Origin: Rhea pennata
Taxonomy: Eukaryota; Chordata; Aves; Rheiformes; Rheidae
Reading direction: 5' to 3'
Assembly (NCBI RefSeq): GCF_028389875.1
Contig: NW_026907680.1
Coordinates: 62,001 to 126,000 of the forward strand
Length of the DNA: 64,000 nucleotides
Position numbers and translations under genes: made by a program. The notes under the pieces are model-generated. The model ran no database searches. It worked only from the letters and a program-made list of their open reading frames with translations, and was not told where the DNA came from. Below are positions 23,778-34,204 of the stretch, in pieces (position 1 is the stretch's first letter; each line of letters begins with the position of its first letter).

Positions 23778-24116
23778 GTGCAGGTGAAGTTGGAAGTGCA
23801 TGTGTTGGCCTCCACGCATCTACTGAAGGATCTGCAGCAAATGCAGATGTACCCCAGGACTCCACTTTCCAGGGCAATACAGAGGAATCGTGATATTCTG
23901 AGCAGAAAGGATGTGGCTTGCACAAAAGACTATGCAAAGCTGGTGAAAAATATTTGCTTTACACAGCACGGTAATGGTTTCCCACTAAGTGGTCTGGCTG
24001 TGAGAAATCCTTGCTGCAGGCTGAACCTAAACTCCAAGGGGTTTCAAAAGTTGCCAGGCACACTGCACTTCCCTCTAACAAGCCTGCAGGGATACGGAGC
24101 TTGTCTGGCACCGTAA
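23778..24116 (+). CDS. unknown candidate terminal exon, copy 1 (U1)
   Basis: A 112-codon frame directly after a strong polypyrimidine acceptor (tttttcccctctcccag). It begins VQVKLEVHVLAS and ends YGACLAP before TAA. Copies at 36602-36922 and 47983-48309 keep the same frame and stop although they differ by in-frame indels. It lies on the strand opposite to the CARD gene. It matches no family I know. The antisense frame is also partly open, so coding status is unproven. Confidence 0.35.
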   Translation: MQVKLEVHVLASTHLLKDLQQMQMYPRTPLSRAIQRNRDILSRKDVACTKDYAKLVKNICFTQHGNGFPLSGLAVRNPCCRLNLNSKGFQKLPGTLHFPLTSLQGYGACLAP

Positions 24117-25714
24117 AGTCCATGTCCCTTCTCGTGTGAGTAACCAACTGGCTAACCTTTCTTCTGCAGCTTGATGGAGCTGCCTAAGTATTTTGTATGG
24201 AAGCACACGTGTGGTCTTGCTCAAGTCAGGTGCTGCCTTTTAGCCACAGCAGTCCCTCTGCTCCCTTCCATTCTCGTCCTGCTACAGACATGTAGCGTTT
24301 TCAACGTTCTCTTAGCACTGAGCACATTGCTCTTGGATCTGTTCTGTGTCCCCTACTTCAGTCCTCATGCACTGGAAAACCCTGTAGTGAAGCCGAAAGC
24401 TTTCCGAGGGTTCAGCCGGCAGTGCTGGGCACTACAGATTGCTGCTGCTTCCGTGCGCCTCTGGAGGTGGCTGTAAAAGCACGGTCGAGTGAGAGGAGTG
24501 CCAAGACAACTACAGTGTGGTTTTGTTATACGAGTTTCACTACGCCACGTTGGTTTGGAGATACCTTAATGTTGCAGCTCTAGAGGCTTTCAGGCACTAG
24601 ACTAACCACGCTGCCACTCCGGGGACACTTCCTCTGAGAAGTCCAGGGATGTTAAGATACAGGTGTGTCTGTCCCCGCCTCCTCATTCCTCAATCCTTTC
24701 TAGAAGCTGGCCTGACAGATGAGCCAAGCTTTCGGTTACTGTGACTTGCTGGTCACGCCAGAGCTGTAGCCCTGCTGAAGGGCAGAGTAAAGGGTGTCTC
24801 AGTAACACGAGCTTCTCAGCGAGTTCTCTGCCGTCATCGAACACCTGCATTTGTCATCCCACAGCTGCACACGTGCCCCTTGGAGGGCAGTGAGCCCAGG
24901 CTGCTGGGACAGGGGAAGTTCCTTCCAAGGGCTGCTGAGGAACAGCGGTTGTACTGCGGGGAAGAAAGAGCTCAGAAATTCTCTTCTACCTAGGATTTCT
25001 CAGTCCCTGAGAGGCAGGAGCCGTCACCTGGCTTCAGCGGTGCTTGGGAGGTGACTTGCGCCTCATCAGCTCCTAGGCCAGCAGCAGGCACATGGATTTC
25101 CTCCTGGTTCTGATGCCACTTCTCCCGAAGAACCACCAGCACCAGGCCCAGTGCCCCTTTGGGAGCTTCCGAGGTCACTTCTGGTAGGCCAGGAGCAGGC
25201 CCACTGCTGCTGCTCCACTTCAGGAGGTCACTTCTGCCTCAGGACCTGACAGGTCAGTGGCAGGCCCAGGATGGCAGTGCTGACTGCGAGGCCACTACTC
25301 CCTCAGGCCCGGAGAGACCAGTGGCAGGCAGAAGGCTTTGATGCTGAGTGTGAGGGCACTTGTGCCTTGCACCCGGGAGCCTCGCCGCAGGAAAATGGTG
25401 TCAGTGCTGACAGGGAGGTGATTCCAGCCACACCCACTTGGAAGCCAGAGGAGGAACCTTGCTGCTGCTTCTGCTAGTGAGCTCACTTGCGCCTCAAGAC
25501 CTGAGAGGCCACCAGTGGCCACAAAGCTGCTGTTAGTGCCTGGGAAGGAGCAACCAGCCTGGGGAGGCAGCAGGTGTGTTGGCAAGCTCAGTGCCGGAGG
25601 GGAGAGCAGCAGGTGTTGTGCAGCTGCCTCCAGGAGGGCTCCACGCTGTCTCCCATTGCTTCTTCATCAATGTCCTGATGAAGCAGGGACTTGGTGCATA
25701 ACCAGGGAGGGGTG

Positions 25715-26412
25715 CTGATACCTGGCTGTGCTGGAGAGGAGCTTTTCAGAGAAGGACCTGGGGGTTGTGGTGGGCACCACGCTGACCATGAACCAGCAAT
25801 GTGCTCTGGTGGCAAAGAGCAGCCATGGTATCCTGGGCTGCATCAGGAAGAGCACTGCCAGCAGGTGGAGGCAGGTGATCCTTCCCCTCTGCTCAGCACT
25901 GGTGAGGCCGCACCTGGAGAGCTTGGTCCACCAGCACAAGAGAAACATGGACCTACTGGAGTGAGTCCAACCACAAAGAAGACTAAGGGCCTGGAGCATC
26001 TCCTGTATGAGGAGAGACAGAGATAGCTGGGCCTGTTCAGTGTGTAAGGGGAGAAGGCTCAGGGCAATTTGAATGTACAGAAGTAGCTGATGGGGACATG
26101 GCATAAAGAAGACAGAGACAGATTCTTCTGTGACAGCCAGTGGCAGGATGGGAGGCAACAGGCACATGTAGAAATACAAGAAATTCCATTGAAATGTAAG
26201 AAAAGACTTTCTACTGCAAGAGCGATGGAAGACTGGACCAAGTTGCTCAGCAGGACTGTGAGTCTCCATCCTTGCTGCTGCTCAAAACCCAACTGGACAC
26301 AGTCTCAGTCAGCATGCTCCAGGTATACCTCCAGGTATAAAAGAAAAGAGGGTGGAGGCAGATGTTCTCCAGGGATGCTTTCCAACTTCAGCAATGCGTT
26401 GATTCAGTGATT
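25715..26412 (+). mobile_element. CR1-related 3' region in U1
   Basis: The first part carries the CR1 3' UTR sequence (gaaccagcaatgtgctctgg, gcactggtgaggccgcacct). The second part is a degenerate continuation to the cagtgatttggtgatgctg end. U2 keeps only the second part (35893-36152), so the U1 and U2 copies differ by loss or insertion here. Confidence 0.75.
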
Positions 26413-26517
26413 TGGTGATGCTGCCATTTGTGAAGTCACTTGTGAGCTGCCTAGAGGAACTTTGCTTCTCCATGGAAGAACTCCTCTGTATCACAGAGCA
26501 GTCAGTGCCTCTGCAAA

Positions 26518-26771
26518 TTACTTCTCAAGGACTTCAACGAGGCGTGGGGGCTTTTTCTTCAGGGCCTCGTACAGGCGATCCTTGCACCAGGGAGTCCAGC
26601 TCAGCAACAGCCTGAACAGCTCACGCATCATGGTGTGGGATGGTTTCTCCGACAGAATTCTTTGGTATTGCTCAAAGTCCAGAATGTCCCCGAGCAGGAG
26701 GTCCAGGACACCTTTCACTTCAACAACGCGTTCAGTCAGCTCCACTCGGTGCCTATCGACAAAGTGTTCCC
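26518..26771 (-). pseudogene. CARD exon, U1 copy (frameshifted gene)
   Basis: A 254-bp terminal exon encoding a complete death-fold CARD: EHFVDRHRVELTERVVEV, then LLLGDILDFEQYQRIL, MMRELFRLLLSW, WCKDRLYEALKK and LVEVLEK before the stop. The pattern HFVDxHR..L..RV..V...LD.L.G.....QY......E....MR.LF....W...CKD.L..AL is that of the ASC/PYCARD and NLRP1/CARD8 CARDs, which recruit caspase-1-type caspases. The exon itself is intact. The preceding exon (27096-27148) is 53 rather than 57 bp, which shifts the reading frame, so this copy is probably not translated as a whole. Confidence 0.8.
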
Positions 26772-27095
26772 CTGGGGAAGACAGAAGCAAAGGGTTAGTC
26801 ATCTGTGGACACACTGGTGCTCCTTCAGCTGCTTCACAGGTCATGGAGCAGCAGCCACTTCACAGCGGGGTTTGCCTGAGCTAGCACGACCCAAGGAGGA
26901 AATGAACGGCACCACGGAGCACCCAGTCCTCTCTGCTATTAGTGGGTGATGGCACCGTCTAGCCGAAAGCCGAAAGCATTCTAGTGTGAATGTCTAATTC
27001 AAACTGGGGCTGTGCCGGGGCCAATGCTGTGTTTTAGAGTGGGTGTTTGAGCCGCAGCCCCTGGTTTTGAGGCGTTTCGCCCCCAAAAGTCTCAC

Positions 27096-27148
27096 CTGTC
27101 ACTGCAACATTTGAGCAGATTTGGGGATTTGTTCTCTGCCCCTAAAGC
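27096..27148 (-). pseudogene. linker exon of CARD gene, U1 copy, 4 bases shorter
   Basis: Lies between a cccacag acceptor and a gtgaga donor. It lacks three bases (GAA) and one G relative to the 57-bp partner at 35146-35202. In the CARD-compatible frame the last codons become ATG TTG CAG TGA, a stop before the CARD. Confidence 0.8.
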
Positions 27149-27814
27149 CTGTGGGACAGCAAAACAGAAAAGAAATGAGAGGGGAAGCAATGGGAGGGAG
27201 CTCCAATCTTGCACAGTCGACGGGGCGCTGCAGAAGGGAGGGACAGAGCAGACACCTTTCCAAAGGAGGCTCCTTCCCTTAGGGGACCAGGACTCCCAGG
27301 CCACCTCCCAGCCTTGCTGGTGACCCTTTCTCACGGCTGCTCCCATCCCCATCGAGCCAGTGCCATCAAGTGACAGCACAGCTAACTGCAGCCCTATCAG
27401 AGACCACCACCGCGCGGTGTGAACTGGCCATGGGAAATGCTGGAGCTACAGATGATGTTCCATGAGCACCTCTGACAGGGAGGAGACATCCCATCACCTG
27501 GTTCAACCCGTATGTCTTGCTGGGAACTCACTGCATTGGAGTTTTAAGCTAATTTCAGACAGTGTCATGGCAAAAACAGTCAATCGAGCTCATCACCCTT
27601 GGTTTGTTCTGCAGCAACCACACACATGCCAACATGGCCGCCCCAATAACATGCCAACGACACGCACATGCTAACGACACAGCTGTCCCACACACATGCA
27701 ATGAGACACACACACGCCAAGGATACGGCTGCCCCTTTCACAGGCAAAGACACGCACACGGCAGCCCCACGTACACAGCAGCCCCACGCACACCCATATG
27801 AAGGGCAATTGGGA

Positions 27815-28135
27815 CCAGTGGGACAACATCCCCCCTGCCCCCCTTACACCCCGGGGGCCCAGGTGTCCAGGCACCCCTCAGCCCCCCACCCTGGGGGGCA
27901 TCCAAGCACCCCCCTGGGCCCCACCACCCCAGGGACCCAGCATCCAGACACCCCATTGCCTCCCCCCACACCAGGCGTCCAGACCTCCTGACACCCCTCT
28001 GCCCCCCCACACGAGGGGTCCAGTCGTCTGGGCCCCTCCTTCCACGTGCCCAGGAAATCCCCATCCCTTCCCACACCAGGGGCCCAGGCGTCCGAGCACC
28101 CCCCCTTCCCCCCGCCCCCCGTTACCCGAGCGCCG
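27815..28135. repeat. about 42-bp minisatellite, U1 copy
   Basis: Tandem units on the minus strand sharing the core gacgcctgggcccct, in the first intron of the CARD gene next to its CpG-rich promoter. Inverted partner of 34205-34520. Confidence 0.8.
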
Positions 28136-28273
28136 GCTCGGACGCCTGGGCCCCTCGCCGCGCCCCCTTCCCTCCCCCAGGCCCAGCGATGCCGCTGCCG
28201 CCCCGCGCCGGGAACTGCAATCCCAGCAGGCAGCGCGGCCGCCGAGCCCCGCCCCCTCCCTGGCGCCTCCTCG
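28135..28273 (-). promoter_or_regulatory. CpG-rich promoter and exon 1 of CARD gene, U1 copy
   Basis: GC-rich segment containing tgctgggattgcagttccc, resembling the ZNF143/SBS promoter element, followed by a donor reading ctcgg|gtaacg. The U2 copy has the stronger cag|gtaacg. No in-frame ATG is seen, so exon 1 may be untranslated. Confidence 0.55.
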
Positions 28274-28289
28274 AGCCCTGACAGAGGGG

Positions 28290-28765
28290 ACGAGAGAGAC
28301 ACGGAGCTGCTGGAGAGAGGGCGGCGTGGGGCTGCGAAGGGGGTCGGGGGCTGGAGCAGCTGCCCTCCGAGGAACGGCTGCGAGAGCTGGGGCTGTTTAG
28401 CCTGCGGAGGAGAAGCCTGAGGGGGATCTTATCAGTGTGTCTAAGTACCTGAAGGGAGGGTGTCAAGGGGACGGGGCCAAACTCTTTTCAGTAGTGCCGT
28501 GCGACAGGACTAGAGGCAGCGGGCACAAACTGAACCAGCGGACGCTCCGCCTGAATATGAGGAGGAATTTCTTCACAGTGACAGTGACCGAGCACTGGGA
28601 GAGGTTACCCAGAGAGGTGGAGGAGTCTCCTTCCCTGGAGAGATTCAAGGCCTCTCTGGATGCAGTCCTGTCTACGATGGTCTAGGTGACCCTGTCTGAG
28701 CAGGGAGGTTGGACTAGATGATCTCCACAGGTCCCTTCCAACCTTCCTGATTCTGTGATTCTGCT
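28290..28765 (+). mobile_element. CR1 3' region
   Basis: Nearly complete CR1 3' UTR: agctggggctgtttagcctg, gagcactgggagaggttacc, ttggactagatgatctccac, and a gattctgtgattctg end. The open frame across it (VTEHWERLPREVEE) is element sequence, not a host gene. Confidence 0.9.
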
Positions 28766-29500
28766 GAGCCTGCTCGCCTCAAGGCCAGCCTCTGGGCTCT
28801 GCTGCCCTCCTTCCTACCTGCCCTCGGTCTCTGCAACTCCACTAGTTCCCGGGTGCTACAGCCCAGGTGGCCATGGACTCTGCTGGCACCAAGCCTCCGG
28901 GGTGGCCGCTTCCCCTTCTGGCCCTGGGCACCCGCCTTCTTCCCCTCACGCCCGCAAAAGCCCAGCACTCAAGGGCACCCAAGACACACACAAGAGCTGG
29001 CAGTTCCCTCCCACCACGCAGCCAGCACTGGGCCCCAGCAAGGGGGGCCCAGGCTCAAGCACTTCCTCCCCTCAGAGGCGTACAGCAGCTTTTTCCTCCT
29101 CTCCCCACAGGCCCCCTGGCCCCAGGACATGCGTTGGCCATGGCAGGGCCCTCTCCACGCCTCTCCCCAGCACCAACAAGACGCAGCACACCCCTAGGCC
29201 ACAGCCACCGCAGCTGCAGCCAAAGAGCCACAGCAGGACCGTGGCGGAGAGCTGCCCTGGCAGCAGCCCCCAAGCCCTGACTCCTCATCTCTGCTCTTCA
29301 GGCCTCTCCAAAGTTCCCATGCTGCAAACAGATGATCTCACTGCACACCCAGCCAAGAGCCACCCGACTTGGGGCAGTTGGTTTAATTCAGCTTCAGAGA
29401 ACTTCCTGTGTGCTCGCATGGCTCACAAGCAGTGCTGCTGCTGCCGTTGCCGCCGTTGTCAGGCAGTTGCGCCGTTGCTGGTCAGCGCCACTGCTGGAGA
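28766..29500 (-). repeat. tail block copy with Ser/Gly-exon remnant
   Basis: Matches the 3' tail block at 51867-52500. On the minus strand it includes the last part of the Ser/Gly exon (NGSSSTACEP-type sequence) and its TAA at 29385-29383. The rest of that gene is missing here; the sequence then changes to plus-oriented array 2. Confidence 0.75.
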
Positions 29501-30254
29501 GGGCCACTCTCCAGGCTCACAGCACTTGCTGCCCATTAAAGCTCCAGCGAGCAGAAGAGGTCTGGGTGGAGGTAGGTGGGTACCATGTCATGGTGAGCTA
29601 GTGGTAAATAGGTACCTTGCAAAGTCTTCCCCAAGACCTGGTCCCCTCCCACCTCTGCAACACTGAATATGGTACAGTTCAAGTGTTGAAGACAGAATTA
29701 AGAAACTATGACAGAGGGAGAAAGAAGCCAGACATGTGCCCTGGCAACAGAGTGAGAACCTGACACCTTTCCTCTCTGCTTTGATCCTGCCTTAACACAA
29801 CAGTGGTGTGGCTGTATTCCAACTTAGGCTGTCCCTTGTAGGATGACCTCGTAAGGCCACCGGACCAAGGAAGACAGGCAGCAAACCATTGCCCATCCTG
29901 TAACAGAGTCCCTGGGGCCACGGAGCAGTGGCTAATGTAGCTGGCAGCACAGTGCGTAATGCTGTGCCTTGGAGCCTGTCCTGGCAGATGACCCTGCTGC
30001 TCGCCTTCCTGCATGGAGAGAAATTTTCACTGTGGTTGTTTCCAGAGCTCTCCTTCGGGCATGATCTGCAGCCCTGGGTGTTTTGTTAGGGGGTGATCCC
30101 CGTTCCTGTGGATGTGACCCCAGTCAGTGGGACCCACGTGCTTCTGCTACAGAACTGCCTTCTGCGGTAGAAGCAGGTGCCCAACTTGTCAGGCTGAAAT
30201 GGGGACCCTACTCCCCCTGTGCTCATGCCACCTCCCCGCGGTGTGTATTTGCAG
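29500..30254. other. junction and intronic DNA before array 2
   Basis: 29.5-29.7 kb shows no recognised feature. 29.7-30.25 kb is the plus-strand counterpart of 58.16-58.6 kb: intron between module exons D and B, including the conserved ctgtcctggcagatgaccct segment. Confidence 0.5.
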
Positions 30255-30378
30255 TCCATTCCTAGGCACCCCAGAGTGCTCTGCCCAGAAGGCAGTGCCA
30301 GGCAGGAGGAAGCCATCTTCAGAAGCTGGAGCACCTACTGAGTGGCTTGGGAATGAAGTGGACGAGAATGCCAGAGCA
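30255..30378 (+). CDS. array 2, module exon B
   Basis: 124 bp with a tttgcag acceptor and a gtaagt donor, reading PFLGTPECSAQKAVPGRRKP then NEVDENARA. Nearly identical to 58037-58160 on the minus strand of array 3. It joins in phase to D upstream (phase 2) and C downstream (phase 0). Confidence 0.5.
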
Positions 30379-30506
30379 GTAAGTGTCACTGTTGGAGGCC
30401 CTTCTTCTGCCGGTGTGCATCCTGCAAAAGCCTTGTGCTATGGGCGCTGGCTCACAAGAGCCCTTCCCATGGGTTCACTGAGCCCTGCCCGACATCGCCC
30501 AGTCCT

Positions 30507-30688
30507 GCCTTCAAAGGCGCCGGTGGTGAATGTAGTTTTGGAATGCACACGCTGTTGCACCTTGCTCTCCGTGAACACACCAGCAGAGCCTCTGGGGCCC
30601 TCCTGCTGGTGGCACTGGAAGTGCTGGGCCTTTCTGTGATAGAAAGTGAAGAGTTTCTGCTCAGCTCTGTCATAATTCAGATGCCTGG
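30507..30688 (+). other. array 2 block C, HU2-like
   Basis: Reads MHTLLHLALREHTSRASGAL then VALEVLGLSVIESEEFLL and VIIQM. The array 3 partner has a good ttttccag acceptor about 100 bases upstream; here that site reads tctgccgg, so the acceptor AG is lost. Confidence 0.4.
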
Positions 30689-31171
30689 TTCAAAGAGAAT
30701 GGGATGTTCAGCTTTTCTGGGCTTCCCTTCAGGGTAAAAGGGTGCTGACAGGAAGGCTCCCAGGAAGGCTCAGAGCAGAGGCTGGGGAAGAACCTTCCCT
30801 TCTGCAAAATGGAGCTGCCATAGCCCCCCCCTACCCCCTCCTGTCCTCCCTAGCAGGACTGCCCTGCACATTGCCCTAGAGTTTAGTGAGCTGCCTTCCC
30901 CTGTGCTTGCCTCCCTTGACTCCATGCTCTTCTGGATCAGCCTTTTGGCTCTTCCCTTGACAAAAGCCTGCCAGAACATTTAGCTCTTTGCCCATATTCC
31001 CCTGCAGCTGCTCTTGTGTGGAATGGAGGGGCTGCTGTGAGCAAAAGCAATGGGTGTTTCTGCAGTTCTGAGAGGCAGCTTCTTCTCCGGAGCATGGAAA
31101 CATGGGCTGCCCTTGCCAGGAGCAAGAGCCTTTACTTGGCAGCATCTCACCTCTCTTTCTCACCTTTGCAG

Positions 31172-31257
31172 ATGAAAATACGCAGGGATTCAATCCCGAC
31201 AGCCACTAAAGCAGCTTTGATTGTGTCCCTTGAACCTCTTCCAAGTATTTTTCCAAC
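31172..31257 (+). CDS. array 2, module exon D
   Basis: 86 bp, tttgcag acceptor and gtgagt donor, reading MKIRRDSIPTATKAALIV then LPSIFPT. Same length and phase as the other five D exons. Confidence 0.6.
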
Positions 31258-31401
31258 GTGAGTACTTTGCCTTCCTTCTTTCCCCCTGCATCAGAAAGGC
31301 AGCAGCCTCTCCGCACAGGTTTGTTAGGGCTGCAGTGCCAGGGCTGGGGGAGGCTGCTCTGAAAGTGCTTTGGGAACAAGTCTTCCCAGCGGCTGGGTCC
31401 C

Positions 31402-32123
31402 TCTTATAGTTAGATTCCCGGGGGCCATATGCCCAGGTTGGCAAGCCGGCACAAACTCACTCACACACACACACACACAAACACTCTTTAGGAGCAAGCA
31501 GTTTATTAGTAGATACTTACGAACAGACCGACCCAATGGTAATCTCGAGGACCACCTCAATGCTTGTCCCAATCATCTGCATGATGAGAGAGCGAGAATC
31601 GGCAGGTACAATCTTTTCGGATGTCCCCGAGGAGGCAACATGGTCCTCTGTTGTGTAGCAGCCTCTCTCTCCTTCAGAAAAACTCCGGTATTTATGATTA
31701 CTTGTGGTAGGCGGGAGTCCCGGCACCTGGGGCCAGCAAGTGCAGGGAGTCTAGCCCAAATCCACCCCGGTTGCATAACCAGGCTATGATACTGCGCACG
31801 CGTGCAGACTTATTTCGGGGGCCACATTTGGCTTTGGGGGTCGCTATTTCACTACTCTTCAGCTTCTGACCTTCATGTTGACTGCTTCTCATGGTGATTC
31901 TGTAGCTGGAAGCCACCGAATCTACATGTAACCAACCACTGTTCTTTCTCACAGATTCCCAAGACCTTGTCAGTTACTTATTTGTATCCCGCTTAACACA
32001 GCGGTATTGTTCAGGCACTGAAAAGTTACAACACTAGACTATTCCCACCAAGTATCAGGTAGTACAGATACAAAAAGTTACAACACGGACCATTCCCATC
32101 AAGTGTCAGGTAGCAGGGATACA
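31402..32123 (-). mobile_element. solo-LTR-like insertion in array 2
   Basis: A 722-bp insertion absent from the paralogous site near 57.08 kb, where the flanks are continuous (ggctgggtcccagtgacc). Flanked by gtccc (31397-31401) and gtcgc (32124-32128), probably a 5-bp target duplication with one change. On the minus strand it starts TGTA, carries AATAAA at about 31503-31508 and a (TG)n tract, and has an internal tandem repeat at about 32025-32122. No coding region; the family was not identified. Confidence 0.75.
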
Positions 32124-32636
32124 GTCGCAGTGACCTGCATGCATGCTCTGCCTACATCTGGGCTCTGAGGGTGGGGAGAGGGTTCTGCAGAACTCTGTGA
32201 TGTCGTCCACCTGCTAAGGGCTTTGTGTGTAAATGCTTGATGCCTTTCTCCTTCTTTGACACTGGGTGCCCAGCAACAACCTATTGCCCACCCCTGAACA
32301 CAGAGTCTTTGGGGCCACAGAGCAGTCTTGTGTAGTTGGCAGGACAGCAGGTAATGGTGTGTTTCAGAGCCTGTCCTGGCAGATGACCCTGCTGCTCTCC
32401 TCACTGCCTGGAGAGAGTCTCCCTTGGGCTCCTGGAGCTCTCCTTCAGGCATGACGTGCAGCCCCAGGTGTTTTGATGGGAGGTGATGCTCTGATGTGGC
32501 CCCAGTCAGTGGAAGCCCTGTGCTTCTGCTGCAGAATTGCCTTCTGCTGCAGGAGCAGGTGTGAAGCTGGTGAGGGCCAGGTGGGGACCCTACTCTCCCT
32601 GTGCTCATATCATCTCTCCGTGGTGTGTATTTGCAG

Positions 32637-32759
32637 GCTGGTGCCAGTCACCTCAGAGTGCTCTGCACAGAGTGCAGCAGCGGGCAGGAAGAAGGAACGG
32701 AGAGAAGCCCGAGCACTAGTGCATGTCCTCTGAGCGAGGACCATCAGAGGTCTGGAGTG
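32637..32759 (+). pseudogene. array 2, module exon B (frameshifted)
   Basis: 123 bp where the partner at 56450-56576 is 127. A missing C in cactagtgcatg (cactagctgcatg in the partner) moves the frame to a TGA at about 32731. This is the only B copy whose length breaks the phase, so array 2 is probably not fully functional. Confidence 0.6.
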
Positions 32760-32886
32760 GTAAGTGCTCCTCATTGAGGCCCTTCATGTGCCAGCCTGCT
32801 CTCTGCCCAGGCCTTGTGCTATGGGTGCTGGTTGTACAAGAGCCCTGCTGGGCCCTGGAAGGCTTTGCGCAGGGCTTTGTTTTCAG

Positions 32887-33056
32887 AGATGCCAGCTGTG
32901 CTCTACTTCTGCAATGTATCTGCCTCTCCAGCGCTCTCTGTGAGCAACCCAACAAAGCCTCTGGGGCTCTCTGCTTGGTGGCTGTGGAACTGCAGGGCGT
33001 TTCCACGCTAGAAGATGGAGAGTTTCTCTTCAGCTGTGTGATGAGTAAGATCTTTG
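32887..33056 (+). other. array 2 block C, HU2-like (second)
   Basis: After a ttgttttcag acceptor-like site it reads RDASCALLLQCICLSSALCE and GALCLVAVELQGVSTLEDGE then FLFSCVMSKIFG, open throughout. Matches the C consensus. It immediately precedes the Ser/Gly exon. Confidence 0.4.
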
Positions 33057-33278
33057 GTGTGAACAAGCAAGGGATGTTCAGCCTTGCTGGGCTTCCCTTC
33101 AGGGCAGAAGGGTGCTGACAGGAAGGCTCACAGGAAGAGTTAGGGAACAGGCCTTTCCCTTGCGGGAAAAGAGACCGGCTCTGGCCCCCACTGCACACCC
33201 CTGTCCTCCCTAGCAGGACGGCCTTGGCCTTTCTGCCGCAGGAGGGCACAGCCTGTTCCTTTCTGCCTCCTTCTCCAG

Positions 33279-33899
33279 GGGGAAGAAGAGCCATGGGCGG
33301 AGACAGGGACAAGCAGGAGAAAGAGCAGCAGCAGTGGCAGTGTCAGCGGCAGACCCGGTGGCAACAGAAGACAGAGCAGCAGTGGCAGGGGCAGTGGCAG
33401 CATCAGTGGCAGCCACAGTGCCGGCAGCAGCCCCACTGGCAGTGGCAGTGGGAGCCCCAGTGGCAGACAGAGCGGCAGCCCCACCGGGAGCCCCAGTGGC
33501 ACTGGGAAACCCACTGTCAGACAGAGCGACAGCCCCAGTGTCAGCAGCAGCCTCACTGGCAGTGGCAGTGGAAGCTCCAGCTGCAGGCACAGCAGCAGCT
33601 CCAGTGCCAGTGTCAGACAGAGCGGCAGCGGCAGTGGAAGCTCCAGTGGCGGGGACAGCAGCAGATCCACTGGCGGTGGCAGCAGCAGTGGAAGCCCCGG
33701 TGGCGGGCACAGCGGCAGCCCCAGGGGCAGGCGCAGTCGAAGACCACATGTCAGACAGAGGGGAAGCGGCAGTGGGAGCCCCGGGGGCAGCGGCGGTGGC
33801 CACAGCAGCAGCCACAACGGCGGCAGCGGCGGCAGCAGCAGCAGCAGCTCTGCTTGTGAGCCGCGCGAGCACCCAGGAAGTTCTTGTGTGCTGAATTAA
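33279..33899 (+). CDS. Ser/Gly-rich repeat exon, array 2 copy
   Basis: Follows a strong acceptor (ttctgcctccttctccag) and starts in phase 0 with GEEEPWAETGTSRRKSSSSG. About 200 Ser/Gly/Pro-rich residues with SGSGSPSGRQSGSP-like repeats follow, ending EPREHPGSS..LN and TAA. The array 3 copy is longer (840 against 621 bp) but keeps the frame, start and stop. It is the predicted terminal exon of the CCDC81-like gene. Other frames and the antisense strand are also open because the repeat lacks stops; splice phase and the shared non-repetitive ends favour this frame. Function unknown, likely disordered. Confidence 0.55.
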   Translation, partial: GEEEPWAETGTSRRKSSSSGSVSGRPGGNRRQSSSGRGSGSISGSHSAGSSPTGSGSGSPSGRQSGSPTGSPSGTGKPTVRQSDSPSVSSSLTGSGSGSSSCRHSSSSSASVRQSGSGSGSSSGGDSSRSTGGGSSSGSPGGGHSGSPRGRRSRRPHVRQRGSGSGSPGGSGGGHSSSHNGGSGGSSSSSSACEPREHPGSSCVLN

Positions 33900-33939
33900 A
33901 CCAGCTGCCCCAGGCCGGGTGGCTCTTGGCGGGGTGTGC

Positions 33940-34193
33940 GGCGCGCTCGCCCGCCTGCAGCGCGGCAGCTCTGGGGAGGCCTGAGGAGCGGAGCGGAGCA
34001 GCCGGGGCTCGGGGCCAGGAAGGCTCCTCCTCACAGCGGCTGCTCCCGCGAGGCGCCAGGGAGGGGGCGGGGCTCGGCGGCCGCGCTGCCTGCTGGGATT
34101 GCAGTTCCCGGCGCGGGGCGGCAGCGGCATCGCTGGGCCTGGGGGAGGGAAGGGGGCGCGGCGAGGGGCCCAGGCGTCCGAGCCGGCGCTCAG
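33940..34193 (+). promoter_or_regulatory. CpG-rich promoter and exon 1 of CARD gene, U2 copy
   Basis: GC-rich island with cctgctgggattgcagttcc (ZNF143/SBS-like) and a canonical donor cag|gtaacg after 34193. The frame that would join exon 2 is open upstream but has no ATG, so exon 1 is either untranslated or the true coding exon 1 lies elsewhere. Confidence 0.55.
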
Positions 34194-34204
34194 GTAACGG
34201 GGGT

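Larger units (their letters stand above)
20200..28273 (-). repeat. segmental block U1 (inverted relative to U2 and U3)
   Basis: Shares its 28.27-26.13 kb part with 34.05-36.15 kb (U2), and its 25.57-20.2 kb part with 36.15-38.39 kb (U2) and 47.45-50.6 kb (U3), always inverted. It differs by the presence or absence of several CR1 insertions. It carries the CARD gene on the minus strand. Confidence 0.85.

Noticed and set aside
24171..24476. Hydrophobic frame MELPKYFVWKHTCGLAQVR present in three U copies
   Set aside because: Different ends in each copy and loss of frame downstream; more likely passive retention in recent duplicates.
28437..28685. Protein-like frame VTEHWERLPREVEE and relatives at 37125 and 48504
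   Set aside because: This is CR1 3' untranslated sequence ending in the element's characteristic terminus, not a host gene.
33224..33859. Gln/Trp-rich frame in the array 2 repeat
   Set aside because: Alternative frame of the same repeat; its ends do not match the array 3 copy, unlike the Ser/Gly frame.
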